Assembly (NCBI RefSeq): GCF_009846755.1
Contig: NZ_AQOR01000034.1
Coordinates: 1-40,371 of the forward strand
Direction of reading: 5' to 3'
Source of the DNA: Alcanivorax sp. S71-1-4
GTDB taxonomy: Bacteria; Pseudomonadota; Gammaproteobacteria; Pseudomonadales; Alcanivoracaceae
DNA: 40,371 bases
Part shown: positions 17,511-25,738 of the stretch, piece by piece
Layout of the letters: each line of letters begins with the position of its first letter
Position numbering within the stretch: position 1 is the first letter of the stretch
Translations under genes and position numbers: made by a program
The notes under the pieces: model-generated
Databases searched by the model: none
What the model was told of the DNA's origin: nothing
What the model saw: only the letters and a program-made list of their open reading frames with translations

Positions 17511-18343
17511 GGGTCATCTGCATCTTCGGGGTAATTGAAGTAGAAGCTGGTGCCGTCGCTGCGTCGTATCAGTACGGAAGCTTTCATCGTTGTCCGAAAG
17601 GATTTTAGTGCCAGATCATCACCTTCCTGAGCACCTACATTGTATCCATTAACAGAAACGATAATATCACCAGGTTTTGCTCCTGTAGCCTCCAGCATCT
17701 GAGGGGAAAATCGCTCACCAATCACATACCCAGCCGCTGAGCCTTCACTCACAGGATAAATATCATAAGTAGAAAATATACGCATTCTTTCGCGAATATC
17801 CTTCGTGTCGCTGAGAATGTCCCCCCCCCTGACTCCGGCGCTAACAACGCTCGGCTCATCTGCATCTTCACCAGAAAGCGGCGCCATATAAACCCTGAAA
17901 TCCCCCTCTCTACCACTTATTACGACATGATCAGAATGAATGTTCTTGATGTAGTATTCATCAATTACAACCTGCCCAATACCGTATCGATAAGCGCCGT
18001 ATCCATCGACGAGAACCACAGCAGAAGCTATATCTTTATCGTGTGTTTCGAACAAAGCAATGGCAGAAAAGTCATATCTCGCAGGAGAATTATGAATTCT
18101 ATCTTTCTCAGGTCCATCTTCATGAAATCTTACTTCTGACACGCCAATTGATTCCAAATTAACATTACTCTCCTCCATAAATTCAACTTCCTCGATGTCC
18201 GATTTTATCTCCCCCCCCGCATTGAGGCTCTTGGTTAGCAGCGATGTATTTCCCCCTTCCAGCATCGCTTGCCGGAACCAAAAAAGAGAAGAAACCACTA
18301 ACAGCAGCATAATCATCGAACCGAAAAATGCTTTTTTTCTCAT
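17507..18343 (-). CDS. Orphan GspC-like protein (type II secretion HR + PDZ)
   Basis: This 278-residue protein has one N-terminal membrane anchor (FGSMIMLLLVVSSLFWF, about 8-24), an acidic linker, an HR-like domain (about 92-160: IALFETHDKDIASAVVLVDG, YGIGQVV, HSDHVVISG) and a C-terminal PDZ domain (about 200-270: GYVIGERFSPQMLEATGAK, then PGDIIVSVNGYNVG). This is the layout of GspC, which links the inner-membrane secretion platform to the secretin and helps choose substrates. No other gsp genes are nearby. The ATG at 18343 was chosen because the earlier start is TTG. The coding strand has G runs of 9 and 8 bases. It is divergent from the FKBP/DsbC operon, and a similar gene lies at 28940-29749. 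Confidence 0.75.
   Translation of the reverse strand: MRKKAFFGSMIMLLLVVSSLFWFRQAMLEGGNTSLLTKSLNAGGEIKSDIEEVEFMEESNVNLESIGVSEVRFHEDGPEKDRIHNSPARYDFSAIALFETHDKDIASAVVLVDGYGAYRYGIGQVVIDEYYIKNIHSDHVVISGREGDFRVYMAPLSGEDADEPSVVSAGVRGGDILSDTKDIRERMRIFSTYDIYPVSEGSAAGYVIGERFSPQMLEATGAKPGDIIVSVNGYNVGAQEGDDLALKSFRTTMKASVLIRRSDGTSFYFNYPEDADDP
17821..17829. repeat. C9 homopolymer inside the GspC-like gene
   Basis: Nine C on the plus strand are G9 on the coding strand and encode part of AGVRGGDIL. A run this long is prone to slippage. It is in frame in this sequence. Confidence 0.9.
18211..18218. repeat. C8 homopolymer inside the GspC-like gene
   Basis: Eight C on the plus strand are G8 on the coding strand, near residue 43 just after the membrane anchor (LNAGGEIKSD). 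A slip here would remove both the HR and PDZ domains. Confidence 0.9.
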
Positions 18344-18493
18344 CACCCACACCAAGGAATCAAATTAATATCAGACACCAGACTCAACCATAGTAACACT
18401 CTAAAATGCAAATGTAGCCAAAGGTAACTTTCATAACTTATGCTCAACCACGCGTCAAAGACCAGGTGATATGCCACGCTGCAATCACCAAAA

Positions 18494-18512
18494 TGATCTC
18501 AAATTGAAATTA
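18494..18512. promoter_or_regulatory. Operator-like TGATCTCA-N3-TGAAATTA
   Basis: This imperfect inverted repeat in the divergent GspC-like/FKBP intergenic region closely resembles the perfect repeat TGATTTCA-N3-TGAAATCA at 20169-20187 before the PraB-like gene, with the same 3-base spacer. It lies 30 bases before the FKBP ATG. Confidence 0.4.
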
Positions 18513-18541
18513 GAACAATATACTGAAAGAGAGGACAAGAA

Positions 18542-19255
18542 ATGAAGCACTTAACTATAATTTTTTCCATACTTTCTATTGCTGGTTGTGCATCAACCGC
18601 TCCAAAAGAAATCGATGTCACCTCCATTGGAGATGTGGCTTCCTACTCCTTCGGCGTAGAAGCAGGCAGCACAGTTAAAGCTGGCCTTGAAGATAAGTAC
18701 ATCGACAAAGATCTATTCCTCCTAGGAATAAGTGATGCAATAAAATCGAATGAACTCCGATACAACTTAACTGATGAGGAAATCTCAGCAGCACGTACTG
18801 AGCATGAAAGCTGGGCTGCCAACAAAAAAGAACAAGATGCTCTCATTGCAGGAGAGAAAAATGCTCAGGAAGGCGCAACCTTCATTGAATCTTACAGCTC
18901 CCGAGGAAATGTCCATCAGCTAGACAGTGGCATTTTGTATACCATATTGGATAGCGGAAGTGGCACCTCACACCCTACTGTAGATAATCACGTAAAGGTT
19001 CACTACGAAGGCCGATTTATTGATGGAACGGTCTTTGACAGCTCCATCGAGAGGGAAGAACCTGTCTCAGTTGATCTCGAGCGAGTGATCGAAGGCTGGC
19101 GGGAAGCCATCACACATATGTCAGAGGGCGAAAAATGGGAGGTGGTTATTCCCTCCCGATTAGCGTACGGCTCCCAAGGTCGCCCACCAGCGATTGAGCC
19201 AAACCAGACTTTAATCTTCCAGATTGAGTTGATTGAAATTTCAGATGAAGGGTGA
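18542..19255 (+). CDS. FKBP-type peptidyl-prolyl isomerase lipoprotein
   Basis: This 237-residue protein has a short lipoprotein signal peptide (SIAGC), an N-terminal helical dimerisation domain of the FkpA/Mip type (about 30-110) and an FKBP domain (about 140-235). The core motifs VKVHYEGRFIDGTVFDSS, VIEGWREAITHM and IPSRLAYGSQG are intact, so isomerase activity is expected. It acts in the periplasm as a prolyl isomerase and chaperone. AGAGAGGA lies upstream of the ATG. The gene is first of a two-gene operon with the DsbC-like gene (5 bases apart) and divergent from the GspC-like gene. Its context suggests service to a particular exported client. Confidence 0.93.
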   Translation: MKHLTIIFSILSIAGCASTAPKEIDVTSIGDVASYSFGVEAGSTVKAGLEDKYIDKDLFLLGISDAIKSNELRYNLTDEEISAARTEHESWAANKKEQDALIAGEKNAQEGATFIESYSSRGNVHQLDSGILYTILDSGSGTSHPTVDNHVKVHYEGRFIDGTVFDSSIEREEPVSVDLERVIEGWREAITHMSEGEKWEVVIPSRLAYGSQGRPPAIEPNQTLIFQIELIEISDEG

Positions 19256-19260
19256 TTCCG

Positions 19261-19992
19261 ATGTCCATATCCAAAGGCATACTGTTAACCCTGCTTTCTT
19301 TATGCGCGCTTTACTCTCATGCCGATGGCACGGCAAGCAACTCGCAACTAATTGAAAAAATTGAAAATTTATACCCAAATATGTCTGTAACAAACATCCG
19401 CTCGACGCCTTTGGGCAACATATTGGAAGTGGAAATAAATGGCAGCCAAATAATCTACTCATCCCAGAATGGAGATTATATATTTACCGGTCAGTTGGTA
19501 GATATCTCTAAAGGTACAAGTAACAATCTGACGGAGCAGCGCCAGCAGGAGATCCGTGGCGCCTTGTTGTCAGATATGAATGCTCGTACCTTTATTACCT
19601 TTCCGTCGCAGGGCGAATCCATCGGTGAAATCTTTGTATTTACCGACACCAGTTGCGCCTACTGTCAAAACTTCCACAAGCAGATTGAAGCTATCAATGA
19701 AAGAGGGATTACTGTCCATTATATAGCTTTTCCGCGTAGCGGTCTGAACACCCCCGCAGCCCAACTAATGGAACAGGTGTGGTGTTCGCCGGATCCCAGA
19801 GCAGCGCTGACAGAAGCCAAACTTAATGGCAGGGTCAGCCAAAATATCATACCCTGCCAGGCCCCAGTTGCTGAACAGTTTAAAGCCGGCCTTAAGATGG
19901 GCGTACATGGCACGCCGTATATCTTGACTGAGAGTGGCGAAAATCTAGGAGGCTACCTTTCTACAGAAGATCTAGTTTCTCATTTCAAATAG
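19261..19992 (+). CDS. DsbC-like periplasmic disulfide isomerase
   Basis: This 243-residue exported protein has a signal peptide of about 21 residues, an N-terminal dimerisation region (about 28-95) and a thioredoxin-like domain with active site SCAYC (Cys132, Cys135) and cis-Pro motif GTPYI (Pro219). A second cysteine pair (175 and 199) matches the structural disulfide of DsbC. DsbC rearranges wrong disulfide bonds and is kept reduced by DsbD. The ATG at 19261 with AAGGGTG upstream was preferred over GTG at 19252. The CAYC dipeptide differs from the usual CGYC and may shift redox potential. A PraB-like protein with six cysteines follows 450 bases on and is a plausible client. Confidence 0.9.
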   Translation: MSISKGILLTLLSLCALYSHADGTASNSQLIEKIENLYPNMSVTNIRSTPLGNILEVEINGSQIIYSSQNGDYIFTGQLVDISKGTSNNLTEQRQQEIRGALLSDMNARTFITFPSQGESIGEIFVFTDTSCAYCQNFHKQIEAINERGITVHYIAFPRSGLNTPAAQLMEQVWCSPDPRAALTEAKLNGRVSQNIIPCQAPVAEQFKAGLKMGVHGTPYILTESGENLGGYLSTEDLVSHFK

Positions 19993-19998
19993 AAAATA

Positions 19999-20033
19999 TC
20001 CTATAAGCAGGACTTGAGGTCCTGCTTATAGGA
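19999..20033 (+). terminator. 15-bp perfect inverted repeat after the DsbC-like gene
   Basis: TCCTATAAGCAGGAC pairs perfectly with GTCCTGCTTATAGGA over a 5-base loop, starting six bases after the stop codon. No clear T run follows, but the stem is strong enough to end or stabilise the FKBP/DsbC transcript. Confidence 0.7.
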
Positions 20034-20135
20034 AATTTCAGCACTAAAGTAACAACCCCGTTCCATGCCGATCGCGCCCGCACAGCAGAGCCAGTATTTG
20101 TAAAACAAAACACAACTCAATTACAACAATCAATT

Positions 20136-20187
20136 TGATCTCAACTGTAATTTTTTTAAATGAAAACCTGATTTCAAACTGAAATCA
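20136..20187. promoter_or_regulatory. Operator-like repeats TGATCTCA and TGATTTCA-N3-TGAAATCA
   Basis: A perfect 8-bp inverted repeat with 3-base spacer lies at 20169-20187. A half site TGATCTCAA lies at 20136-20144. The same half site, TGATCTCAA, starts the repeat before the FKBP gene at 18494. A shared regulator for the PraB-like gene and the folding operon is therefore possible. Confidence 0.4.
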
Positions 20188-20379
20188 AAAATACAAGCCA
20201 ATCCCGATAAACCATGCAAAAATCCCGGAAAAACATTGAAGTACATGAACATCTGCCATGGAAGTAAAATCAAAATATCATAATGCACCCACTTATAGTA
20301 GACGATTGTTTTACCGATCAGAAAAACACAATTTACCAATACCGGGTTGTTCCCAAAGCCAGTAAGCATTCATTCTTCA

Positions 20380-20407
20380 TCTCGCGCTCGCATTTCGCGG
20401 CGCGAGA
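20380..20407 (+). other. Leader hairpin of the PraB-like gene
   Basis: An 8-bp stem, TCTCGCGC with GCGCGAGA, and a 12-base loop lies 23 bases before the Shine-Dalgarno. In a very long AT-rich leader it could protect the 5' end of an abundant mRNA. Confidence 0.4.
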
Positions 20408-20440
20408 ATCACAACAAACAAACGATTAATGGAGATAATC

Positions 20441-20980
20441 ATGAAAGCGATTTCTAAAGGTCTTCTGGGTGCAGCTCTCCTGGCCACATTCGGTATCAGC
20501 CAAGCTAGCCCGATCTACTACACCGTAAACGGTGGTGCTACTCAGCAACTGGACGCAGCAGCAATTACCGATACCTTCAGCGGTTCCACTGTTCTGACTT
20601 CTGGTATTTGCAGCCTGAACTGTACTCTGTCTGCCACCGGCACTTTGAGCGACGATGGCACGAACGTAAGCCTCGCTGTTACCAGCGCTAGCGTTACCGG
20701 CGGCTTCCTGTGCGGTGGCGTGACACTGTCTGGCTTCCCTTGGACCGACAGTATTGCGCACGCTAGCGTACCAACCGGCAACCCTCTGCCGGACGTTGAC
20801 TTCACCCTGACGGGCGTTAACGTCAACTCCCTGTGCGGCAGCTGCAGCGATGAGATCGACGTAACTTTCCGCTCCACAGGTGGCGGCCAGTTCGTATTTG
20901 CCGATACCATTGAGCCGAACGGTTCCTGCTCTGTAACGGGCAACCTGACCAGCAGCAACTACTATACTGCATGGCACTAA
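20441..20980 (+). CDS. PraB-like secreted protein, paralog A
   Basis: This 179-residue exported protein has a signal peptide cut after ISQAS (about residue 22) and an all-beta mature part with six cysteines in the pattern SGICSLNC, FLCGG, LCGSC, GSCSVTG. The TGTLSDDG, VSLAVTSASVTGG and SGFPW blocks recall the PraA/PraB 'activator of alkane oxidation' family of Pseudomonas, secreted proteins that help growth on alkanes and surface attachment. That link is by eye. GGAGAT lies upstream of the ATG at 20441; an ATG four codons earlier is less likely. Codons are strongly biased (GGT, CTG, GTA, AAC), which suggests high expression. Paralogs lie at 34185, 35273 and 37030, and a distant one at 28062. 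Confidence 0.8.
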   Translation: MKAISKGLLGAALLATFGISQASPIYYTVNGGATQQLDAAAITDTFSGSTVLTSGICSLNCTLSATGTLSDDGTNVSLAVTSASVTGGFLCGGVTLSGFPWTDSIAHASVPTGNPLPDVDFTLTGVNVNSLCGSCSDEIDVTFRSTGGGQFVFADTIEPNGSCSVTGNLTSSNYYTAWH

Positions 20981-21024
20981 GACTTAGTTCCCGGTTCATA
21001 ATATTCGGGAACTGAGATGAGAAG

Positions 21025-21058
21025 CAAAGAGGCGCCCGAAAGGTCGCCTCTTTGTTTT
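21025..21058 (+). terminator. Rho-independent terminator of PraB-like A
   Basis: A 10-bp stem, CAAAGAGGCG with CGCCTCTTTG, is followed by TTTT. A second hairpin, AGTTCCCG with CGGGAACT (20986-21014), precedes it. Confidence 0.9.
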
Positions 21059-21128
21059 AACCTAAATTGATCGAAGCCTAATTGTAAACATCCCTGCTTT
21101 AGTTGCACCGTTGAGTAGAGATTTCCGT

Positions 21129-22120
21129 CTATTGGTGTTTCGCCAAGTATTCCCATGGTGTGAGGTCTTGCAATGAATCGTGGGGACGCTCGTCGTTGTA
21201 TTCGGCCATCCGCGATTCGGTCAGTTACCGAACCTCATTGAGATTCCGGAATGACATACATATTGAGGATCCCGTCCCGGTAAGTCCGATTAAAGCGTTC
21301 CACTTAGGATTTCTGAGTCGACCCGACTTGATAAACTCCAGCAAGATACCGTGTTATTCGGCCCAGTCTGCCAGGGCCATGGAGATAAACTCCGGGCCTT
21401 TATCCATTCGCAACCTGGCGGGATAGCCGCTAGGAAATGATACATTCCAGAGCCCGAATAAGCCTTGGGGCCGGTAAATTCAGGTCGATCTCGATGGCCA
21501 GCGCCTCCCGGTTAAAATCATCGACCACATTGAACTTCCGAAACGGTCGGCCACAGAACAGGCTGCCGCTCATGAAGTCCATGGAGCAGCAGTGGTTGCC
21601 GGTGGCGGGAACAGCCAATGGCTCAGGATGTCTCGTCGGAAGCCTCTTCTTGCCCCGTCGCCACTTGCTCAAGGTAAGGGCGCTGTACAAACAGTGTACC
21701 CGCTTGTGATTCCATCCATGACCCCAGCGCCGCAGCACTTTGAACAGTTACTGAATCCGTAGGCGAGATAGCGTTAAGCTGCGATCTGAAGCGCTGCAAT
21801 CACTGGTTCATCCCGGGAAGTATACGGCCGATACCGGTACACAGAGCCACTGATGCCAGCGATTCGACAGGCTCTGCGGATGCTGACGCCGTGAGCATGC
21901 TTAAGTCGGCGGTTTTCCTCTTCAAGCTCCTTGAGGCGCTTCACATCAGAAGCCCCATGCCGCCGTACTTAGCTTTCCAGCTGTAGTAGGTCGCATCAGA
22001 GCTGCCGTACCCCCGGCAGACTTCCTTGACCAGACGACCGCCCTCGACCTCCTTCAGGATATTGACGATCTGTGACTCGCTGTACCGTGATTTCTTTATG
22101 TCGTTCTCCGCTAGCGTCAT
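21129..22120 (-). mobile_element. Decayed IS3-family element
   Basis: On the minus strand an orfA begins at 22120 (MTLAENDIKKSRYSESQIV), with HTH text up to KYGGM. The text then runs in shifted frames through DVKRLKELEEENRRLK directly into HGVSIRRACRIAGISGSVYR, which normally starts orfB, so about 100 bases of the orfA end and orfB start are missing. The integrase core SMDFMSGSLFCGRPFRKFNV and VVDDFNREALAIEIDL is readable at 21430-21738. It ends by stop, and the tail YNDERPHDSLQDLTPWEYLA is in another frame, ending at 21129. Several frameshifts make it non-functional. No terminal repeats or target duplication could be defined. Confidence 0.85.
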
Positions 22121-22184
22121 TGTAGGCCGGAGAACTCTAATTACGCACACATTGCTTGTAGGGAATGGTTACAATCTACAGATC

Positions 22185-22212
22185 AAAAAAAAGAGCCTCA
22201 TATCGAGGCTCT
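22185..22212 (-). terminator. Rho-independent terminator of the FadL/Ig-like operon
   Basis: On the minus strand AGAGCCTC pairs with GAGGCTCT over a 5-base loop and is followed by a run of eight T. It lies 24 bases after the stop codon of the Ig-like lipoprotein. Confidence 0.92.
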
Positions 22213-22235
22213 CTCATGAAAGTCAAGAAACAATA

Positions 22236-25200
22236 TTACTTTATAATCTCAGAAAAATAATCAACCCGACTTCCTTCAGAAGGAATTTTTATCGAAGTAT
22301 AAGCTAAAGGTGCCTCTAAATTGAACATGGCTGCGTACAACTTCAGGCCAAAACTGAATTCAATATCATTTGAGTTAAGCATGGAAATCTTCATCGTACC
22401 GTCATCATTAAATTCAACCTTACCCTCCAGTTCCAGCGTTATCGGAACACTGACCATATCATGATGGGTGGATGAAATACCCGGCACCCCCATAAGCGCC
22501 TCGCCAATCAAAGTAACCCGTTGCTGTAGGTCAATAGCATCAACATAGACTTCAACCTCTGTTGAAATATGTGGTTCACCATTAACGTCCTTGATTAGCG
22601 CAGTAATAGGTTTACTACGAGGACAGGTCGAACCTGAAAGAACGTCCTCAACGCAAAGCGGATCATCTTTAGCATATCTCATGCGCATAACTTGTGGACC
22701 TGAATCCAGGCCGAGAACACAGTTCCCGCCGTTGCAAGCCAGCATTGGAGCATGTATTAAAACTGCCGTAGACATAATTTGCCCTGGCCATATTTTCACC
22801 TCTACCCCGCCAAGAGTCTGATTGAACTCCCCAATTTCAGTAACCAAGTCACTGGTAAGGTATGTGAACTTAGATTCAGGGCACACCGATTTCTGATACG
22901 GGGGCATTGAAGAAATACCATTCTCAAAGGCACACCCAATAGACACCATTGGGACCATATATGGCCCAAAGGTAAACTCTCCACCGCCAAATAGCTTCGC
23001 ACTATTAGCGGGCGGAAGAACACCATCAGGATCGACACATCCTACATCACCCACGGCGCAACCATTAGGGTCCAAAGGCTGATTTTCTGCACCTTCTTCT
23101 TCAACCGTATATTTCAGATAAGCGTTTCTAAGGAAGTAATAGTCCGCCTGGTAATCTACGTCCTTATTACTATCATGAACCATGTTTGCATTCGTATCAG
23201 AGGAAGGGGCTTTCAGTATCTGAAGCACCTCATTTGACTCATCCGTGGCAACAAAGTACTGAGTCAAAGGCATCCCGCCACCATCTGGAGAGTTTGGATC
23301 TTGAAAAACGATATCCATAGTAAAGGGCGTCTGAACACTCAACTCGTGCAGTTGAGTTTGAATCGGCAACCCTGACTCATCACATATTGACGAAGTGCCG
23401 TCACATGAGGCAGAAGGTGAATGTCTATCGCCGTTAGAACCCAGCGTATAGCTATAATATTCACCCTCAACCCAAGGCTCTGATGGGTAAAAAGTGATCT
23501 TATTGCCATCGACACTAATATTACCTTCCACATTTCCCTGAGCAGCTCCACTAGCATCGACTCTATGGACCTGGAAAGACCCTCCGAGAGAAACACTTTG
23601 CGGATCTATATTCTTGGTGAATATTGCTACAATTGGTCTATTGCCCGGCAATTCTGGAAGAGGAAGAACATCATCCGGAAGCTTATGTGGCGTACTAAAT
23701 ATCGAGTTCCCGTCAGGCGTTTCTCCACGCCGATACTCTTCTGATAGATAGCCCTGGCAACGACCAGTAAATCCTTGTGACAAATCTATAGAGGATGTAT
23801 CTATAACGCACGGGAACCCAGGATAAACCGTCGTTAACATTGGCGAGCGCACGACTACACCAACCTCACCGCGGTATTCCTCTATAGGCGGAATGTTTGC
23901 ACGGCTCCGCTCGAACTCATCTGCAGTTGTAACAATAGCGGGAAGCTCAAATTGATAGACCGTATCTGAACTTGTGGCGTTGCCTGATAAATCACGGATA
24001 CCTTGCTTCAAAGTTAATGTATAAACATATGAAGCGACTGAGTTTATCGATTCCTGAACGCTAGCCTTGAAAGAGTTTTTGGGCTTTATAATTACTGACG
24101 ATCCTTTAGCAACAATGCTTGCTTCGACTGCAACACCGTTCTCCTCAAGGAGGATTAGATCTAGCGCAGATTTGGAATCTATCGGCTCATCAAACTGAAC
24201 TATCACAGGATCTGTGGTTCTGAACCCAGTCACATTGTCGCCAGGAATCCAGCTCTGGACTACCGGAGGCATGTTGTCTGCCACCGTCGTTGGTGGATTA
24301 TCCTGGTCTTCAAATGCCTTCATATAGAAGCTCAAGATACCGGCGGCACGTTCAGATCCAAGAACGTCTGGCTCCACAACACCAACTGCATTGATCACCA
24401 TACGACCATCTTCGACGATAGAAGTACCGACCAATTCAATATGCAGAAGATCTTGGGTGATCGCCCCGTTGGCTTGAGGTGCTTCTGTAGATACTGAGAC
24501 ATCCATGAAAAGGCGAACTTGACGCGGCGCATCGTCAGCATTGCTATACGGATTTGGAAGGAGATATCCGCTGGCGTCGGAGATAAAATCCATACGCACT
24601 TTTCCAGAATCGAATCCGGCTGGAACCGCACCATTGATGAGTACTTCAATGGATGCGCCTTCTATCAGAGATCCACGCTTTACTCGGAAGGGTGTAGCAT
24701 CAGGGAAGTTAGGCACAAATGCCAGTTCAGCGGCAACGATGCCGCTCGCCTGGGTAGCGGTTTCTTCTCCAAGAAGCAGTGATGCCATTGGCACAAGGTT
24801 AATTGGCATGCCCGTCAGCGGAGAAAGCTCGCCAGTGTCCGCCACATCCTGCACCATGGCAACTCTCTCGCCAGTCGTTGGCGAAGTGCTGTCTTGCGGC
24901 GTCACTTTAATACTGACGGCCAGTTCCCCTCCGGGATTACCAAAACCACCACCCGGCAATGAATCACCGTAGATGCTTGTTACAGCAGAGGTCATGTTAA
25001 GCGAATACTCGGCCCCGGGCGTCAGGTCTTCTACCGGGTCGATGGTCATGTAGTTGCCGCTAACGAGAAGATGGGCGTCAACCAGACCTTGCGGGCCAAT
25101 AAGCTGGACGGAGTCATTCGCTCCCTCACCATACTTTACTGAGCTACGCTCAAGAGGCTGACTGAATTGCACGCGGAAGCTTGAGAAGTCGAGAACTTGA

Positions 25201-25679
25201 TAATTCTCACCGTCCGGTATCATTCGGCTAATTTCGAAAGCATCTTCAGCCACCTGGCTCTTCGGTCCTTCATAAAGCCCTCGGGTGGTGAAGCGAAGAC
25301 TACGAGCCGGGGAAGCTCCTTTCTCAAGCGCAATTTCTGGGACTTGCACCAGATACTCTGTCCGCGGCTTAAGCTTTTTGTTTGGCGTAATGATCAAACC
25401 ACGCTTGCCATCCACCCATTCCATATCAAAATCGGAAACGATAGGCCCGCCCACTTCACGCAGCACTATGCCTGGCGAAGTCTCCATAACTGGGCTGGAG
25501 AAACGCAGGACCACCGGCGAAGGCACCGGCACCTGCTGCTGATTATCATCAGGGAAAGAGTACACCAGACTTTGCTTCCGGCTTTCCCAATCCTGCTGCT
25601 GTTCCGTCGCCACATCATCCTTGTCCCCACCACACGCGGCCAGGGAAACGATGCAGGCTGCCATGATTATTCTTTTCAT
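22236..25679 (-). CDS. Large Ig-like-domain (Big_5/SbsA) lipoprotein
   Basis: This 1147-residue lipoprotein has its lipobox at SLAAC, followed by GGDKDD. It shows several bacterial Ig-like modules: about 30-125 (QVPVPSPVVLRFSSPV ... RTEYLVQVP), about 150-250 (FRVQFSQPLE ... GAEYSLNM), about 465-585 (DPVIVQFDEPIDSKSAL) and about 690-780 (PIVAIFTKNIDPQSVSL). The later part has cysteine pairs and no family I can name. The ATG at 25679 has a perfect AGGAGG four bases upstream; an earlier in-frame start was rejected. It follows the FadL-like gene (59 bases apart) and shares its terminator. It may be a surface or periplasmic partner of that channel. Operons of a FadL-like channel with a second protein serve alkane uptake (aupAB) in Marinobacter; whether this is the same type is untested. 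Confidence 0.82.
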   Translation of the reverse strand: MKRIIMAACIVSLAACGGDKDDVATEQQQDWESRKQSLVYSFPDDNQQQVPVPSPVVLRFSSPVMETSPGIVLREVGGPIVSDFDMEWVDGKRGLIITPNKKLKPRTEYLVQVPEIALEKGASPARSLRFTTRGLYEGPKSQVAEDAFEISRMIPDGENYQVLDFSSFRVQFSQPLERSSVKYGEGANDSVQLIGPQGLVDAHLLVSGNYMTIDPVEDLTPGAEYSLNMTSAVTSIYGDSLPGGGFGNPGGELAVSIKVTPQDSTSPTTGERVAMVQDVADTGELSPLTGMPINLVPMASLLLGEETATQASGIVAAELAFVPNFPDATPFRVKRGSLIEGASIEVLINGAVPAGFDSGKVRMDFISDASGYLLPNPYSNADDAPRQVRLFMDVSVSTEAPQANGAITQDLLHIELVGTSIVEDGRMVINAVGVVEPDVLGSERAAGILSFYMKAFEDQDNPPTTVADNMPPVVQSWIPGDNVTGFRTTDPVIVQFDEPIDSKSALDLILLEENGVAVEASIVAKGSSVIIKPKNSFKASVQESINSVASYVYTLTLKQGIRDLSGNATSSDTVYQFELPAIVTTADEFERSRANIPPIEEYRGEVGVVVRSPMLTTVYPGFPCVIDTSSIDLSQGFTGRCQGYLSEEYRRGETPDGNSIFSTPHKLPDDVLPLPELPGNRPIVAIFTKNIDPQSVSLGGSFQVHRVDASGAAQGNVEGNISVDGNKITFYPSEPWVEGEYYSYTLGSNGDRHSPSASCDGTSSICDESGLPIQTQLHELSVQTPFTMDIVFQDPNSPDGGGMPLTQYFVATDESNEVLQILKAPSSDTNANMVHDSNKDVDYQADYYFLRNAYLKYTVEEEGAENQPLDPNGCAVGDVGCVDPDGVLPPANSAKLFGGGEFTFGPYMVPMVSIGCAFENGISSMPPYQKSVCPESKFTYLTSDLVTEIGEFNQTLGGVEVKIWPGQIMSTAVLIHAPMLACNGGNCVLGLDSGPQVMRMRYAKDDPLCVEDVLSGSTCPRSKPITALIKDVNGEPHISTEVEVYVDAIDLQQRVTLIGEALMGVPGISSTHHDMVSVPITLELEGKVEFNDDGTMKISMLNSNDIEFSFGLKLYAAMFNLEAPLAYTSIKIPSEGSRVDYFSEIIK

Positions 25680-25738
25680 GTTGCCTCCTGGTAAACCTCT
25701 ACTTAAACGCTCTTTCATATCCATAAAGAACGTCCGGC

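Larger units (their letters stand above)
20034..20440. other. Long AT-rich leader before the PraB-like gene
   Basis: No gene was found in these 400 bases. They hold the promoter region of the PraB-like gene, with an operator-like repeat and a leader hairpin described separately. Confidence 0.6.
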
